A stretch of DNA of 64,000 nt from Viscum album (taxonomy: Eukaryota > Streptophyta > Magnoliopsida > Santalales > Viscaceae): positions 1,266,035,424-1,266,099,423 of the forward strand of contig OY728147.1 of assembly GCA_963277665.1 (NCBI GenBank), read 5' to 3'. The notes beneath the pieces were generated by a model, which saw only the letters and a list, made by a program, of their open reading frames with translations, was not told the DNA's origin and ran no database searches. This document shows positions 25,193-38,010 of this stretch, piece after piece. A program made the position numbers and the translations under genes. Within the stretch, counting starts at the first letter, position 1; each line of letters opens with the position of its first letter.

Positions 25193-26169
25193 TGTCACGA
25201 CCCGACCTCGGGGCCCGTGCCGTGACTACCCCAAGCCCTCCTTCCATAGGCCAGGTGCTGGCGACTAGCACCAAGGCCTAAAATCCCGGTAAACAGGGAA
25301 GGCTTTGCCTTTATAAGTAACAACCACCACAGAGTCAGCAAGCGGAAGGTAACTAGAAGTGCAGAAAAGTAAAGGGGGCCGGAATACAAGCCCAACTGAA
25401 AGTACAACTGAAAAAGTAAAGAACAACAACTGAAGAAAAGACGGCGGCCTCGTGTCGTCCACTGGCAATCCCACCTGAAGGGTGGGTACAGATAGCCTCC
25501 AGGCTCCTCGGGTCCCACGTCCGCTCCGAGCACGTCCCACCCAGTGGTCCACCTCCAGGTACCGTCCTGCTCCACGCCCCAACCGAGATCAGCGCTGTCC
25601 GTCGTCTGCATCCAACACAACAAGGTGCGGGCATAGCCCATGCAGGGGTGAGTATAAGCTACTCAGTAAGGACCCCGAGACCCCCGAAGGTCTCCCGAAA
25701 TCCACAAGGATATAGCACAAAAGAAAGATGCAATCACGAAGTAACATCTGGCTCGACATAGGTATATGCCCATACATATACCTAAGTCCCCAATTCTAGC
25801 TCTGCTCACGAGCTCAAGAACAACTCAATCCACGCAGGAAAGCAAGACTCAAATCCACAAGGAGAGTAAACAGTAAATCCACAAAGGATAGTTCAACCCA
25901 AACCACAAAGGAGGGTAACATAAGATTCAGCTCAACCAGGTATACTTTTTCAGATGACGTCAAAGATGATCACTGATCCATCTAAGTCGTCGGACCCACG
26001 AAGGATCGATAGGTACTTACCCCCGCAAAAGACCCACATAGGATCGGGCTCACACAGAACCTGTAGGCAGTGGCTCACACAGAACCGGTAGTAAGGACCC
26101 ACACAGGATTGGGCTCACACAGAACCTGTAGCACTGATCCACGTAGGATCGCTGAGTGCAGTAGTCGAC

Positions 26170-26305
26170 GCAGTCCACTGAGGATCTCTGCACAGTCGTC
26201 GCCGCAGTCCACGAAGGATCTCTGCTCTGCCGTCGTCGCAGTCCACTGAGGATCTCTGCTCTGCCGTCGTCGCAGTCCACGGAGGATCTCTGCTCTGTCG
26301 TCGAA
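26170..26305. repeat. 34-bp tandem repeat, 4 units, in 5' LTR of A
   Basis: Same unit as at 17935-18036 with one more copy. The extra copy is nearly identical to its neighbours, as expected from slippage or unequal exchange. Confidence 0.9.
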
Positions 26306-27786
26306 GTCACAGCCAGCGCTAGGGTTCCCGCACACAGCGAGCTCGTTTAGGAGGGTCCGCTCCACGAGCCGAGAGGCTGATACATCAACTGACACGTAGT
26401 CCGAAGTTGATGTATCCAAAAGTTCCGTATCGACAACAGGATCTCAACGCAACAGACGGCGCGTCAATCGGACGCCCGGTCTGAGAGTTATTGGCATTTT
26501 CGTCCCAGGGGCCCGGTTGGTTTTTAGGGCAAAACCAACCGGACCGTGCTCCGCCTGTATCCGATCCTCGGGCGGAGTATGCCAAAAGTTCTGTCTCACT
26601 TAGAGGAAACTACCACAGCTGACGGTACGTCGATCGGACGTCCGTAGCTCAAGTTATGAGCGTTTCCGCTCCGAGGGCCCGGTTGGTTTCGTGTACAAAC
26701 CAACCCGGCCGAACCCAAAGTCTTCCGAAACCTTGAGTATAATATACCGAAACGACCGTATCGATCCAAGGATCGCGTAGCCGCTGACGGTTCGTCAATC
26801 GGAGGTCTCAGGCCCAAGATATAGGCAAAAGACCGAAGAAGGCCCGAAAACGGGGGTTCTGGGCCCGGGGCGACCCGGCCCGAACCACCCCTGGGTCGGC
26901 CGAACCGGGTCGACCCGGGCCGGCTCGGCTTCGGCCGAGCGGCCGAAGGGGCACCGCGGGTTTGACCCGCGGCTTAGGTGGAACGCGGCCCCGCGGGGGG
27001 CCACCTGTCACGCGGACGCGGCCGGGCCGCCGCGTCCCTCCCCGGTTCCGCGCAGCCGCGGAACCGGCCGCCGCCGCCGCGGCTTCAGCCGCGGCGGATC
27101 TCCTCCACGGCGGCGCACCGGGCGCGGCCGCCGCCTTCCGCGGGCCGCCGGAGTTGCTCCGGTGGCCCGTTTTGCCTCCCGTCTGCGCCGTTGCTCCTCC
27201 CGGGGGCCGATCTTCACTGCGGGATCAACGGATCGCCCTTGCCCCACGGTTCGTCGTCGTCCGCCAAATCCGCACAACAAAAGATCGGCGGAGGGTTGCC
27301 GGGTCTTGTTCGTTAGATCCGCACCCTCCGCGTTAGTCATAAACAACGGGAGGAAAAGAAAATAATCAACAAAAATTTTAATTAAATTAAAATTGTTCGG
27401 AGATCAGGTTATTTATTTTAAAAGAATAAATACGGGGAATAAAATACTCCAACAACCCTTACCTTGTCGTCGTCGGACGTGAGGTCATCGCGGAATCGCT
27501 CGTCGCGGAAGGAGGGGATCGTCGCGTCGTTGCGGAGGAGACGTTCGTCGCACCGTGGGAAAAACGTCGCGCCGACGATCTCCGGATCATGATCAACGGA
27601 TTTAATTAATTTAAATCCATTGATATCGAATTATAAAAAGGGGAGAATTAGAAGATTCGATTCTCACCTTTAACCGCTGATCGTAGGTCCGCCGCGGAAG
27701 AAGAGGCGCCGTAGAAGAAGAAGGAGAAGGTCGCGGAAAAGTTTGTTGACGTTGCGGATCGTGCGTCGTCGAATTCCGGTTCCGGC

Positions 27787-27791
27787 GTTCT

Positions 27792-27831
<40 letters not shown>
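27787..27831. repeat. 9-bp tandem repeat, 5 units, in 5' LTR of A
   Basis: Unit GTTCTTCGC, five copies against six in the other LTR. Confidence 0.95.
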
Positions 27832-27833
<2 letters not shown>

Positions 27834-28567
27834 GGAGAGTGGAGGTTTAGAGGATCTCGCACAACAGGAGGATCCTCCAAAATAGACAACTTTGTCTATT
27901 TTATTATTTTGCCAACAAACGCAAAACGCGTAAGTAACGACCCATTAAATTCGTTGAATTAATTCAAAGAATGAAACAGCCCATTTAATTCACGAAATAA
28001 ACCGCCCAATTAAATGGTCTGTTAAGAAATTATAGAAAACGCGTCGGTTGACTTTTCAGTTACTTTGACGGGTTTTCGCGGGTGCGTTACTTAGCGAAAG
28101 AAATGGCGGGGCTCGTGCGGGCCCTGCCTCACAAATATCCTACCAAGAGGGTAGGATATTTCCGGATAGCACCCTATCCGCTTTAACTCAGTTCAAGTGG
28201 CTTCCAAGTGACTTCCAAGCAGCTTAAGTGAAATAAAATAAAGTTGTCGCACAAATTTTATTTTATTTCTGACTTAAAGCCCCAAAATTTTAAAACCACG
28301 TCTGAGCAAACGCAACTCCGGAAGAGGCGTTTCTAAGCAAATACCGGCGCTGCGATTTCATCGGTGCCCTCAGAATTTGATTCCGGGCACCGATTCAAAA
28401 GATAGAAAAACCCGCTCGTCCGTTCACTGAACGTACCCGAGCCAAACTTCGGAAATTGATTCCGGGCACACCGGGCCTCGGAATCAGGTGCCGTCTGAAG
28501 CTGCGCTCTTGTAAAATTCCAAAGAAATTTAAGAAAAAAAATTCCTTGAAATTTGTGGGTCTTTACA

Positions 28568-28572
28568 ACTTG
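28568..28572. repeat. Target-site duplication of element A, right
   Basis: ACTTG directly after the LTR end ...TTTACA; identical to 16953-16957. Confidence 0.95.
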
Positions 28573-29019
28573 TGGGTGGCTAATGGAGAATTCCATCAAT
28601 CTGCCTCCCTAAGTTTTATAATAAGTATCTAATGAGGAATCGTAGACCATAAGATAAACAAAACAAAAGGTGAAATAATTAATACATTAAACTACATATA
28701 ATAATGTTAGTAATATGATTAAAAAATCACATAAATCATAATTAAATAAAAAACTAGTCTACAGTACCTCGGTACACATGCCTAGTCGGTAGCCCATGCA
28801 TTAAATCCTGGGGACAAGTTAAAACAAATTCCCTCAATCCCATGGTGACCTAAGGCCTTTGATGAGGTTTTTTCCTATATATCTCACACCTAACATGAAA
28901 CTCAAGACCCAATATTCCTAGATAAAACTAATCAATACATTTCGCAAATGAAAAGACCCAAATAAAAATGAAAATTTTTCTCTAATACAATTTCATCAAG
29001 AACCAGCCAAGGCTTCCAT
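28573..29019 (-). other. Element D fragment between A and C: leader and LTR tip
   Basis: It lies between the TSD of A and the start of C. By continuity of the nest it should be the 5' leader of D and, from about 28969, the first ~50 bases of its 5' LTR. The last bases (AAGGCTTCCAT) plus the sequence after 51283 (CCCATAGG) can be aligned with ATTCCCCATATGC near 10736 in the 3' LTR. No clear primer site is left. Confidence 0.4.
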
Positions 29020-32000
29020 TATGAGTGACACCTGACCCTTCCTATGACATGGCCCAAAGAGAATTCCCAAACACCACTATAATTTCCCTAACCCAATTTT
29101 ACCAGATAATTTTGGTTATTTGTTATAATCAAAATAGTGTACAAGACATAAAATTCCAAGGATCAAGGTTTATTACTCCTCAAGATTCAAGATACATTAC
29201 ATTATAACTTTATAAAATAATTATAAAATTATTTATTTGAAAATGATATCCATGTTCAGTCATAGTATTCATATTCATTGCCTATGGAAATGGAGAATCA
29301 ATGTAAAGGTGGTGAGCTTAAATTCTCAATAAGTGAAAAATATGTGGAGGATGATAATAAAGTATAAATATCACATATGAAACATCATGAGTAAAACTGA
29401 AGCCATAACAATGAACACCTAAGTGTAATACATGGAAAATAGTTGAATTAATAATCACATGGATCATAAAAAATAATATGAAACATGGAATTTCATGTCA
29501 TACATTCTAATCACATCATAGAGGCCTTTTTCTAGGACATTATACATAACGGGTAAGGGTTCTCTTATTACTCTATCATAGTTGTCCCTTAAGACTAACC
29601 AATGTACTGAGGGAATATATAATTCTAGGATCCACTAATCACAAACAATTATAATTTGTGCCTTCATATTATAAATGAATATAGGCTATACATGGAATAA
29701 TATTCAATATTGAAGAATATAGAAATTCAAGGAACATTTTCCCAATGGAAATTACCATACATGACCATTACTATATGGATTAATGATTATATGGGTAATA
29801 AATAGATTTGACCCATTGTTTAATTAATAATAATTTCTATCTATGTTCCATCAACATATATAAGGAATAATTTTGCATTCACAGATTTCAAAAATTTCCG
29901 ACAATAAGTTATTTGTTGGAAATTATAACTAACATGTACTTATCAAGATTAAGGATTCTAAATGTGATTAGGGAATTTAATTTTAAATGTTAAAAGAACA
30001 AATAAATACAAAAATTATTTAACACCATATAAATAATAAATTTTTTGAATATAAAATGTATGAAAACTATACGTAGCATATCCCTCAGGAATGTCAACCC
30101 TGGTGGGTAGTTAGGGGACATTCATCGTGCAACAAGATCATAACTGATATATAATCAAAAAAATAATATTTGGGTTTAATACCTATAGATCAATATAATA
30201 CAAAAACATATCCACACTATTGACCAATAGAGGGATGTATTTTTATTGCAAATGACACACTTTTTACTTAACCAAATTATAGTATTTTTATGGCTACATG
30301 GAGGCTTAAGCATAGTAATGAATTATGATCTGAGTATAATGTGAGTTAACGGAATGATCATAAGGGTGAGATGTCACAATAATGGATCATATAATGAAAT
30401 CACAAAACAATATTGTGATCATAACTTGTTGAATAATTTTTACACATTAAAGGGGTTCTAAATAGAAATTGTGAAGAGATAGAGAATCATCCCTGGCTTT
30501 GGTATAGTAATCGCATAAAAAATAGTATAATATAAGGGGTTTGGGAAATGTATCCAGAATAATATTAAAATTGAAAGATAATAATGGTAATACATTTCAT
30601 GTAATCAAATAAAATTAAAATTTAAAATAGATTAATAATAAGGAAAGGAAAACAGTAATCGGAGATATTGATAATGGAACCCTTTCCTTCTTTGAGCTTC
30701 TTTGATTGGAAATCGACCATAGATACAACAAAACTCGTCAATAATGAAGTTAAAACTAAGGGAGATACTGATTAAGAGAAAAATGAATAGGTAAATTTTA
30801 ATTTGGGGAATAATAATGATATCATGGGGTGAGAATTTATAGTGGTTTTGATTGTAATTTTTTGGAATAATTTATTAATTATTTTATTATCCCACTTTCC
30901 CTTAGTACCCTGCTATAATAATTCTGTTCCAATATAACCCTTAATTCCTTACAATAGTGTTTAGTTCCAAATGTACTGAAATAAAACTTTCTTGGCCGAA
31001 ATGAGTCATGATTACATAAATTTATGTCATATATAGATCATTTACTATATTTTTTCAAATTCCACCGTTTTTTATAATATTTTAATATTTCAGTAAAAAA
31101 TTTCCAAATATAAATACATATAGAATTTCGTTATCCTGATTCCAAATATTAGACCCATTTTATCAAATTTATTGTCATATTTCTTATAATGTACAACTTA
31201 TATTTGGTTAGTACATTCATAAAAAAGTATAAGAGAAAAAACCAATCTAATTTCATAAGTAATTTACATAACAACACAACTCAACCTCATGATATATAAC
31301 TTATAATTACACCATAATATGGAATAAGGGTATAGATTGAAATGGTGGTACTTTAATGGGGTGATTGAGCCAACATTGACCATGTTGTGTTATCCTATAA
31401 TATGAACCTCCCATTAACAAATCCACTCCAACTTCACTAGTTGTAGTTCTTCTTGGGCTTGGTCAAGGGTGAACCCTAGTGATGCTACCTCCTTCACAAG
31501 CTCTGATAAATTAACTTTACAAGGTATTTTATTACTAATAAATCATATATTACACCCCTTTTGTGATAATTAGCATTTATCATGTCCCTTAATATTGACT
31601 AATCCTAATTGTATATTCTTAATTGTTATATCACCAACATTAATATTTCCTAAAATTCATATTGACTAGTGGTCATAATTCCCAATGGGCATATTGACCA
31701 ATAGTCTTAATTACCAACAATCCAGTTAATGATTATATATATAGACCAACATATAAATCTCTTCATATCATTCACAAACTGCTTACATTATATCAAATTA
31801 AATGTTTATTGTTACCTTTTTAAAAGTAATGTATATATCATACATGTTATTTTTTTAGTATGAACTAATAGTGTACATGATTATGGTGATGTAAAACATT
31901 ATTAAAAAACTAATGGTAATAATTTTAACTTTTTATATATATTTAATTACATATTATTTTTTATATTAATATGTGATTTACAATTATGATGAAATAATGT

Positions 32001-32067
32001 TGTGTGAATTGTGAAATAGTCGAATAATGAATGGCTTATTTAATATTATAGAATCTTGGGTATTACA
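29020..32067 (-). repeat. Element C, 3' LTR (~3.05 kb)
   Basis: It aligns with 48290-51283. Examples are 'ACTGAAGCCATAA.AATGAA' (29397 and 48637), CCAAGGATCAAGGTTTA against CCAAGGACCATGGTTTA (29156 and 48395), and 'GGTGAACCC.AG.GATGCTA' (31469 and 50690). On the minus strand it starts TGTAATACCC and is preceded by a G-rich tract. It holds no readable protein. Confidence 0.8.
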
Positions 32068-32087
32068 TTATCCCCCCCCCCCCAAAG
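32068..32087 (-). other. Element C, polypurine tract
   Basis: On the minus strand CTTTG then a run of about 12 G, then ATAA, directly before the LTR start at 32067. It is well preserved for so old an element, perhaps lengthened by slippage. Confidence 0.85.
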
Positions 32088-32349
32088 AAAATCATCACAA
32101 TTTTACATCAATCTATAAAAAAAATTGATACGGCTTTCTCATATAATATTAAGGGCCCCATGTTACCTCTTCTCAAAGATGATTCCTCTAAAGGGCCTTC
32201 ACAAGTTGGGGTGTTCAATTTAATAGAACTTCTTTCTTTATATCATGAATATGAATGAAACCTTCTATATTTGATAAGTATAGCTCCAACTAAACATAAT
32301 CAAATAATATAACATTGGTAGGATGTAGAATATATATAAAAAATCATTA

Positions 32350-33330
32350 TCATGAGACAGATTCGGTAGAATGTCCAAATGATATTCCACTTCTCTTATT
32401 CAGTCCAATATTTCAAATAGAATTATATATCATGGACTCATATTCACATTAATTCTAAATCTAATAAATCTATTCCATGGAGATATATTCAAGAATATAT
32501 GGTCTCCCACTTGTAATTAAAGATCATTCCTTCAATTGATATCATAAATTTTCAATCTACTTTGTGATACCCTGATATTCCTCTTTATGGGTATTACCAA
32601 CTCAATTGTTTCATCAATAAATATGTGACCCAAAATCATTATTCTTTCAACTTCATACCATCAGCCTGTAGTTCAACATATCTTTCCATATAAATATTAG
32701 TATGATTAAATATTAAATATGGATTGGTAACATTCATTGTAGGGAAACTCTTACAGAGTGAAACAATGATCCTAGTTTCTTTGTAATTCAACAAAGCATG
32801 ACTATATCATGTTATCAACAATCGGGATAGTCCATTCAGGATGACCATCTATTTTTTGGTGATATAATATGATAATATTGAGCTTTGTATTTAAATCCAT
32901 TTAGGGAATCCCCTAAAACATTTATATTAACCTTAGGTCATGATCAAAAGAAACGGGTATTCACATTTCATAAAGTCTCACAATATCATTTATATAAAAT
33001 CATGAAATATGACCTAGAGAAATATTTTCTAGAATTGTAAAGAAGTATACTCACTTTGTGATATGATCAATAACGACCCATATATTATTATTCCTCTAAT
33101 TTTTATTACGAATAAATTTTTTTAAATCTTTATTAATATTATACCACTTCTATTTTGGTATAGGTAGAGGTTGTATTAAACTTTTTTGAAGTTTTCTTTT
33201 ATCCTTCAACTACATGCATACTTAGCATGTTACAGTATAATATATAATTTCTCTATTCATATTTTCACACCAAATGTGTTCTCAAATATCCATATATATC
33301 TAGTTGGTACTTGAATATATAGAGAAGTAT
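32350..33330 (-). pseudogene. Element C, decayed integrase
   Basis: From 33240 downward the minus strand reads TC.VCM.LKDKRKLQKSLIQPLPIPK.KWYNINKDF. Relatives have CLTCQQVKAE......LLQPLPIPEWKWE.I.MDF, that is the zinc-finger end and the first catalytic Asp region. RNNNIWVVIDHITK follows at 33095-33056 (family [10 protein letters not shown]). YHQKIDGHPEWTIPIVDN lies at 32868-32815 (family [18 protein letters not shown]). Stops and frameshifts separate the blocks. The order and strand agree with the RNase H/RT remnant just above. Confidence 0.8.
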
Positions 33331-33639
33331 GATCTGTAAGCCTTATCCAATAAATCCTTCTTAAAATCTGTTTTATATAGAACACATAACCTCTTACCAA
33401 ACTGAAAAACAAAATCATCACCTATGTTGAAATCTATTAATGTCACAATAATAAGATATTCCATTTTATTTTTTATATATTTATCCCCATGTTAAGATTT
33501 ATTAATCATATCTAATAAAATATTTATTCTAATTACATGGAATAAGAATGATAATTCACTATCCATTATAATACCCATGTCCATCATTACTAAGACTTTG
33601 AGAATTTGACCATTTTATACCATCACGATGAACAAGGTA

Positions 33640-34298
33640 TGATAGTATTTTATACTAAATTCACCAATCGCCATATTAACATTTTTTGGATTATAATTGA
33701 TTGAATAGTTATAGGCCCTGATATTTATAATTGTTTTATTTTCCCCATATTAATATCTTTTTGTTTAAATATATATTTCAAACTCTTATATTCTTTGTAT
33801 ATACCACATGTCTCTCTATAAAGGTAATGTCTCCATATAATTAAATAAAATATTAGTACTAAAAATTCTAAATCATGATTCAGATTGTTAATCAAATGAG
33901 GTTTCAACTATCTTGATCATTAGGCCACAACTCTATCATTTTTTATTATAATTCAATCAAGCCCCTTCCATAATGCATCTTTGTAAATGAAAAATCCATA
34001 TTTATAAGATAGAATATTCAAAATAGTAGTAATCACTAATATCCTATTTTATTCTTCAAATTTATCTTTATATTCCATTCTACATGGGAACATAACCCAC
34101 TTAAATTTTAGCTTGGTTAACAAATTACATAATCAAGCAATATTTTCAACCAAATGCTAAAAGTAACCTATTAACCCAAGAAAAATTCATGTTTCTAATA
34201 TGTTTGTGGTACATGTCCATTCCTTGAATTCATTTTTCAATTAATATTCAATAGATAGACCATATTTGATCATAATATGACAATATAAAGAGACCTAT
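33640..34298 (-). pseudogene. Element C, RNase H and end of RT, cut by B
   Basis: A 60-codon open frame (33725-33907) reads LKPHLINNLNHDLEFLVLIF then IIWRHYLYRETCGIY, EYKSLKYIFKQKDINM. This matches RNase H ([47 protein letters not shown]). Above it, 33960-34298 reads FLGLIGYF and, near the edge, VSLYCHIM, which corresponds to VAFLGHVVS of the RT thumb. The next upstream residues (FWLQ) are found on the far side of B at 46112, proving one gene was split. Confidence 0.8.
34294..34298. repeat. Target-site duplication of element B, left
   Basis: CCTAT directly before TGTAACATCC; repeated at 46112-46116. Confidence 0.95.
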
Positions 34299-35720
34299 TG
34301 TAACATCCCAAGTAAGTAATGAATAATAGATATTTTTATCTATGTCTATTAATGATTAAGATAGTGTTATAGAGGCTTAAAATGAAAGTAAATACAATCT
34401 TATGCATGGAATACACTAATATTCTTAAAAGATTGTTTTACTGCCTTTTGATGGAAAACCATTTTTGAATCTATCTTTTGACAATTTTATAAACTATTTT
34501 TGTCAAAATAAACTTATACTTTATGATTGGTACATCAAAATTTACTTTGTGTGGATTTTTGGTATTTTTATGACAACGTTCATTTTTTAATGAATAGTGA
34601 AAAATACTGCATTTTACATCAACACTGTTTTTTAATCTAATTCATTTATATGATTAGATTATGTTTTGAATTGTTTTTGAAGTGAAATTAGAATATATTT
34701 TTACCATTTTATCCAATGGTGATCATTGGAATCAATTTCACTTTGAAATTAGACTTAAACTGGTGTCAATCTTTTGATACTTATTGTTTTGTAAAAAACA
34801 CGCTATTTGCTCTGGCAACGGGAATTAATTATTAAATTAATTAATGTGACTTATATGATTTGAATTTTGTAAAATAGACTTCATTTTTGAATTCGGAATA
34901 TCAAATATAGCTTTGGGTGAATTTTTGGTAATTTTCTGAAAAACTTCAATTTTTGATGAATAGTGAAACCACTAAGTGGTAATCAAGAAAACTGATTTTT
35001 CAGTTAAATGACAGTTTACCAATAATGTGTATTGAATTTTGAAAATCCAACATACATGGTTGTCATTAATAAGTACAATGTGGTTCAATGATATTAAAAT
35101 AATTTTTTGGTGAATAGTAACTTATTAAGTTTTTAATCGCGATTAGTGGTAATTAGTGTAGTTTAAGGTATAAATAATGCTTTAATAATAGAAAATGTCC
35201 TAGACACATGTCCCAACCTTATTGGTTGTGTCATGGCCGACCAAGACAAGCCATGGGTCAACTTGGGGACCCCATGGAGACACTTTGGTTTGGAAATTAC
35301 ATAAATAACTTTATATTAAATGTTAAAGTAAAAATGACACAAACAAGAGATGTTTTACGAAAACAATTTTTACATGGGTTTATAAAGATCAGATTTTTTA
35401 TTATAAATAGTAATTGGAAATCTAAAACGATTTCCTACATCATAGTATTTGTTTTATAATTTTTAGACATTAAATAATTTAAATTATTTATGACATATTA
35501 ATGATGCAGTGATGACATCATTATTTGACGATTTAAATAAAATGTAAAGATAATATAAAATCTATAAACTACACATGTCCAAAACCAATTGGATGAGTGG
35601 ATTTAGAACCCTTATCACCTTATCCACGAATTATATCAATGCGGGACCTTTTAAAACCGAAACACAGTTTCAAATAAAGTAATATTTCTTTCATTTCCAA
35701 AAGTGCCCCTCCTCTCCTCT

Positions 35721-35728
35721 TATAAAAG
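35721..35728 (+). promoter_or_regulatory. TATA box of element B, 5' LTR
   Basis: TATAAAAG within CTCTTATAAAAGGC, preceded by a C/T-rich stretch. The same box occurs at 43960-43967 in the other LTR. Transcription would start about 30 bases downstream. Confidence 0.75.
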
Positions 35729-36266
35729 GCTTCCACCTCTACCTCATTTCACACACTTCTCAAGCCTTTGGCTCGACCAACCCCTGCCCATTTACTCTCT
35801 CCACATCCCTCTCTTCATCCTAGAGGATTCCCTTTGGGAAGAATCCTTTCAAAGGAAGCCTTTAGGCTCAAATCAAAAGGAGTTACACTTTTTAAGGTAA
35901 TTCATTCTCTCATGTTCATTTGTTTTATTTTGCTTTTCCAACCCCCTAAACTCTTTTTATTTACTTCTTTTGTAACAACACCAGTATATTAAATATACTA
36001 GGATGTTGTTATAATATTTATTTTAGCTACACTCTCACACAACTACATCAAATGGTTAAAGAACATACGGTTTCCGTGGATGGCGAAATTCTGCCTCCTG
36101 AAACGATGATTGTTCAATACTCATTTAACACCTTCAAAGGTGGCCATTATGATGTCACTATTTTTATATATGATATATAATATGTTTATGTTTTCCTTAA
36201 GCTTTTGTATTTTTCATTTTGGGCATACCTTTATGGTTTCCATTATGGGTAAACACGATATCTTCA

Positions 36267-36298
36267 TTTTAGGAAGTGCGGACTACCGCCCCCTAAAA
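36267..36298 (+). other. Two-stem hairpin in R-U5 of element B
   Basis: Outer stem TTTTAGG (36267-36273) with CCTAAAA (36292-36298); inner stem GCGG (36278-36281) with CCGC (36286-36289) around ACTA. It is also present in the 3' LTR near 44506-44537. Confidence 0.6.
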
Positions 36299-36427
36299 GT
36301 GATTTGATTCGTTAATACCATATGTGGGACATATAAAGGATGGAACTATGATATTATATATGATATTATACTGGAATTATAATATACCTTTATATCATTA
36401 TGATTCCATTCTATAAAATACGAAATA

Positions 36428-36492
36428 GAAATGAAAGTAGCGTTCATGCGTATGTACGGCTTACCGTCTCCATGAACGGTGCATTTCATTTC
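36428..36492 (+). other. Three-stem nested hairpin in R-U5 of element B
   Basis: GAAATGAAA (36428-36436) pairs with TTTCATTTC (36484-36492). CGTTCATG (36441-36448) pairs with CATGAACG (36471-36478). ACGG (36456-36459) pairs with CCGT (36464-36467) around CTTA. The 3' LTR copy near 44667-44731 keeps the outer and apical stems and has one change in the middle stem. Confidence 0.65.
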
Positions 36493-36783
36493 TTACCTCT
36501 AAATGATTATGTAATATTATAAATGCATGTATGTACTGGATATATATATATATGACATATATGATATCTAAATCATGAATACCATTCTGGATATAACGAA
36601 CCTATGACCAAATTAACAACATGTAAGTGTAAGAAGTCTATTCTTGACTTAAGAACCAAATACAGACAAAATGAACATTATTAACTTAACTGATTACATG
36701 ATGTTCATAACATGGTATAAAAGGAATAATGAACTTGAAAAAGATTCATAAGCAAGTAGAGATTAACTCAAGTTTATTATTCA

Positions 36784-37402
36784 GGAGATTAATGAACGGT
36801 CGGGTCAAGTCGGATACGAGGTATGGGACTTCGTCTCAATCTCCTTTCGTTGAGGAATATTTTATTTTATACACAACTTTCTTTTATACGGTGTATAAAC
36901 CCCTTTGACTTTTACGTTTATTCAAAAGGAATATTTTTTATACGAAGCGTTTACTAAACGACAAAACGGAATGTTTTTGTCATATGTATGCGGCGACAAC
37001 GACTTCTCTGCCGTCGTGACCGTTATCTGAGTTTCGGCTTCCTCTACAAGCCATACCTTTTTTTTAAAAGAAAAATAAATACCATGTTTTACTTTTCTTT
37101 TATTTTAGTATTGAAAATGGTTTTCATAATGTTTTTATATCAATGTGTTGTATTGATATCTCGTGATTGAAATGTGGAAATTTTATGTTTCCTTTATGCA
37201 TGTTTTATGTGTTATGATTATGTTATGGTTCTTGGGCATTATTATGAAGACGGGTGGTTCCGTGATAAACTAAGGGTGGTTGAGCCCGATATAGCTCTCC
37301 AATGCATTGGGTAACGTGAAGGAGTGAAACGTTAAGGTTTCTCCGAAGAGATTTTAGGGAATATACTGTGATGGGTATTCCAAACGTAACCAAGAGGGTT
37401 AC
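36784..37402 (+). other. Further stem-loops in R-U5 of element B
   Basis: GGAGATT (36784-36790) pairs with AATCTCC (36838-36844). ACGAC and GTCGT pair near 36999-37018. TAACGT (37312-37317) pairs with ACGTTA (37329-37334). GTAACC (37386-37391) pairs with GGTTAC (37397-37402) around AAGAG. All are short; only folding can show which form. Confidence 0.5.
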
Positions 37403-37876
37403 TCCCTACGTAAGAATATTATGAATGCCTCAAGTTACCTTTACGTATTATGATTTCTATGATTTATTCATGATTTTATGAGGTATGTTAAAGTGCCTAT
37501 GTTTTATGGGTAAAGTGTGATTTTATTCTTATGTATATATGAACTAATGTTTCCTTTCCATGTTTTTTTTATAACCCATACTGAGTTTTTATGCTCATCC
37601 CAAGTTTTTGAAATGTTTTTCACAGGTCAAGGAAAAGGTACATGATAAGATGATAGAGTCAAGGATGTGTCAAGAAATAATCCATGTTTTATTTTAAATG
37701 TGTTTCCATTGATGGGAATGAAGAATACTATCTTTATGTAACCACTTTGTTTATATGTGGAATGTAATGAAAGTTTTATGATCTAATTCTATAAAACTCT
37801 AAACCCGAAAAGATCCTCAATGTGTAATCTTGTAATAACTCAAGATTAAGTAAGGTTTAAGGCTTGGGCCTTATAG

Positions 37877-37889
37877 TTGGTATCAGAGG
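37877..37889 (+). other. Element B, primer-binding site (tRNA-iMet)
   Basis: TTGGTATCAGAGG one base after the LTR end; TGGTATCAGAG is complementary to the 3' end of plant initiator tRNA-Met. Confidence 0.95.
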
Positions 37890-38010
37890 TCGGTTTAGAT
37901 AACTTTAGGAGTTAAAATTCTATTAAATGATTATCCAAAAATATTTTTTTTGAAATGATATAGCTTTTAAAGATTACCCTGTTGCATCATCTAAGACATG
38001 TTTGTTCAGA

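Larger units (their letters stand above)
16958..28567 (-). mobile_element. Element A: complete GC-rich Tekay-type chromovirus
   Basis: Both LTRs begin TG and end CA and the whole is flanked by ACTTG duplications. The length is 11,610 bp. On the minus strand the order is 5' LTR (25193-28567), tRNA-iMet primer site, gag, protease, RT, RNase H, integrase, chromodomain, polypurine tract, 3' LTR (16958-20288). The C-terminal chromodomain and GPY/F motif place it among chromoviruses, and the overall protein resembles Tekay/Del. By eye the LTRs differ at 7 of the first ~210 aligned bases, so insertion is fairly recent. Coding capacity is lost by nine stops and a frameshift. Its GC and CpG richness contrasts strongly with the surroundings. 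Confidence 0.95.
25193..28567 (-). repeat. Element A, 5' LTR (3375 bp)
   Basis: Partner of 16958-20288, with the same TG...CA ends. It carries four 34-bp units instead of three and five 9-bp units instead of six. Near 27080-27140 it has extra GC-rich sequence that the other copy lacks. Substitutions elsewhere are a few percent by eye. Confidence 0.95.
34299..37875 (+). repeat. Element B, 5' LTR (3577 bp)
   Basis: It begins TGTAACATCCC and ends GGGCCTTATA. A clear TATA box at 35721 implies a U3 of ~1.45 kb and an unusually long transcribed R-U5 of ~2.1 kb. That transcribed part is studded with GC-richer inverted repeats in an AT-rich background (see the stem-loop entries). Short frames in it are not conserved as proteins. 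Confidence 0.95.
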
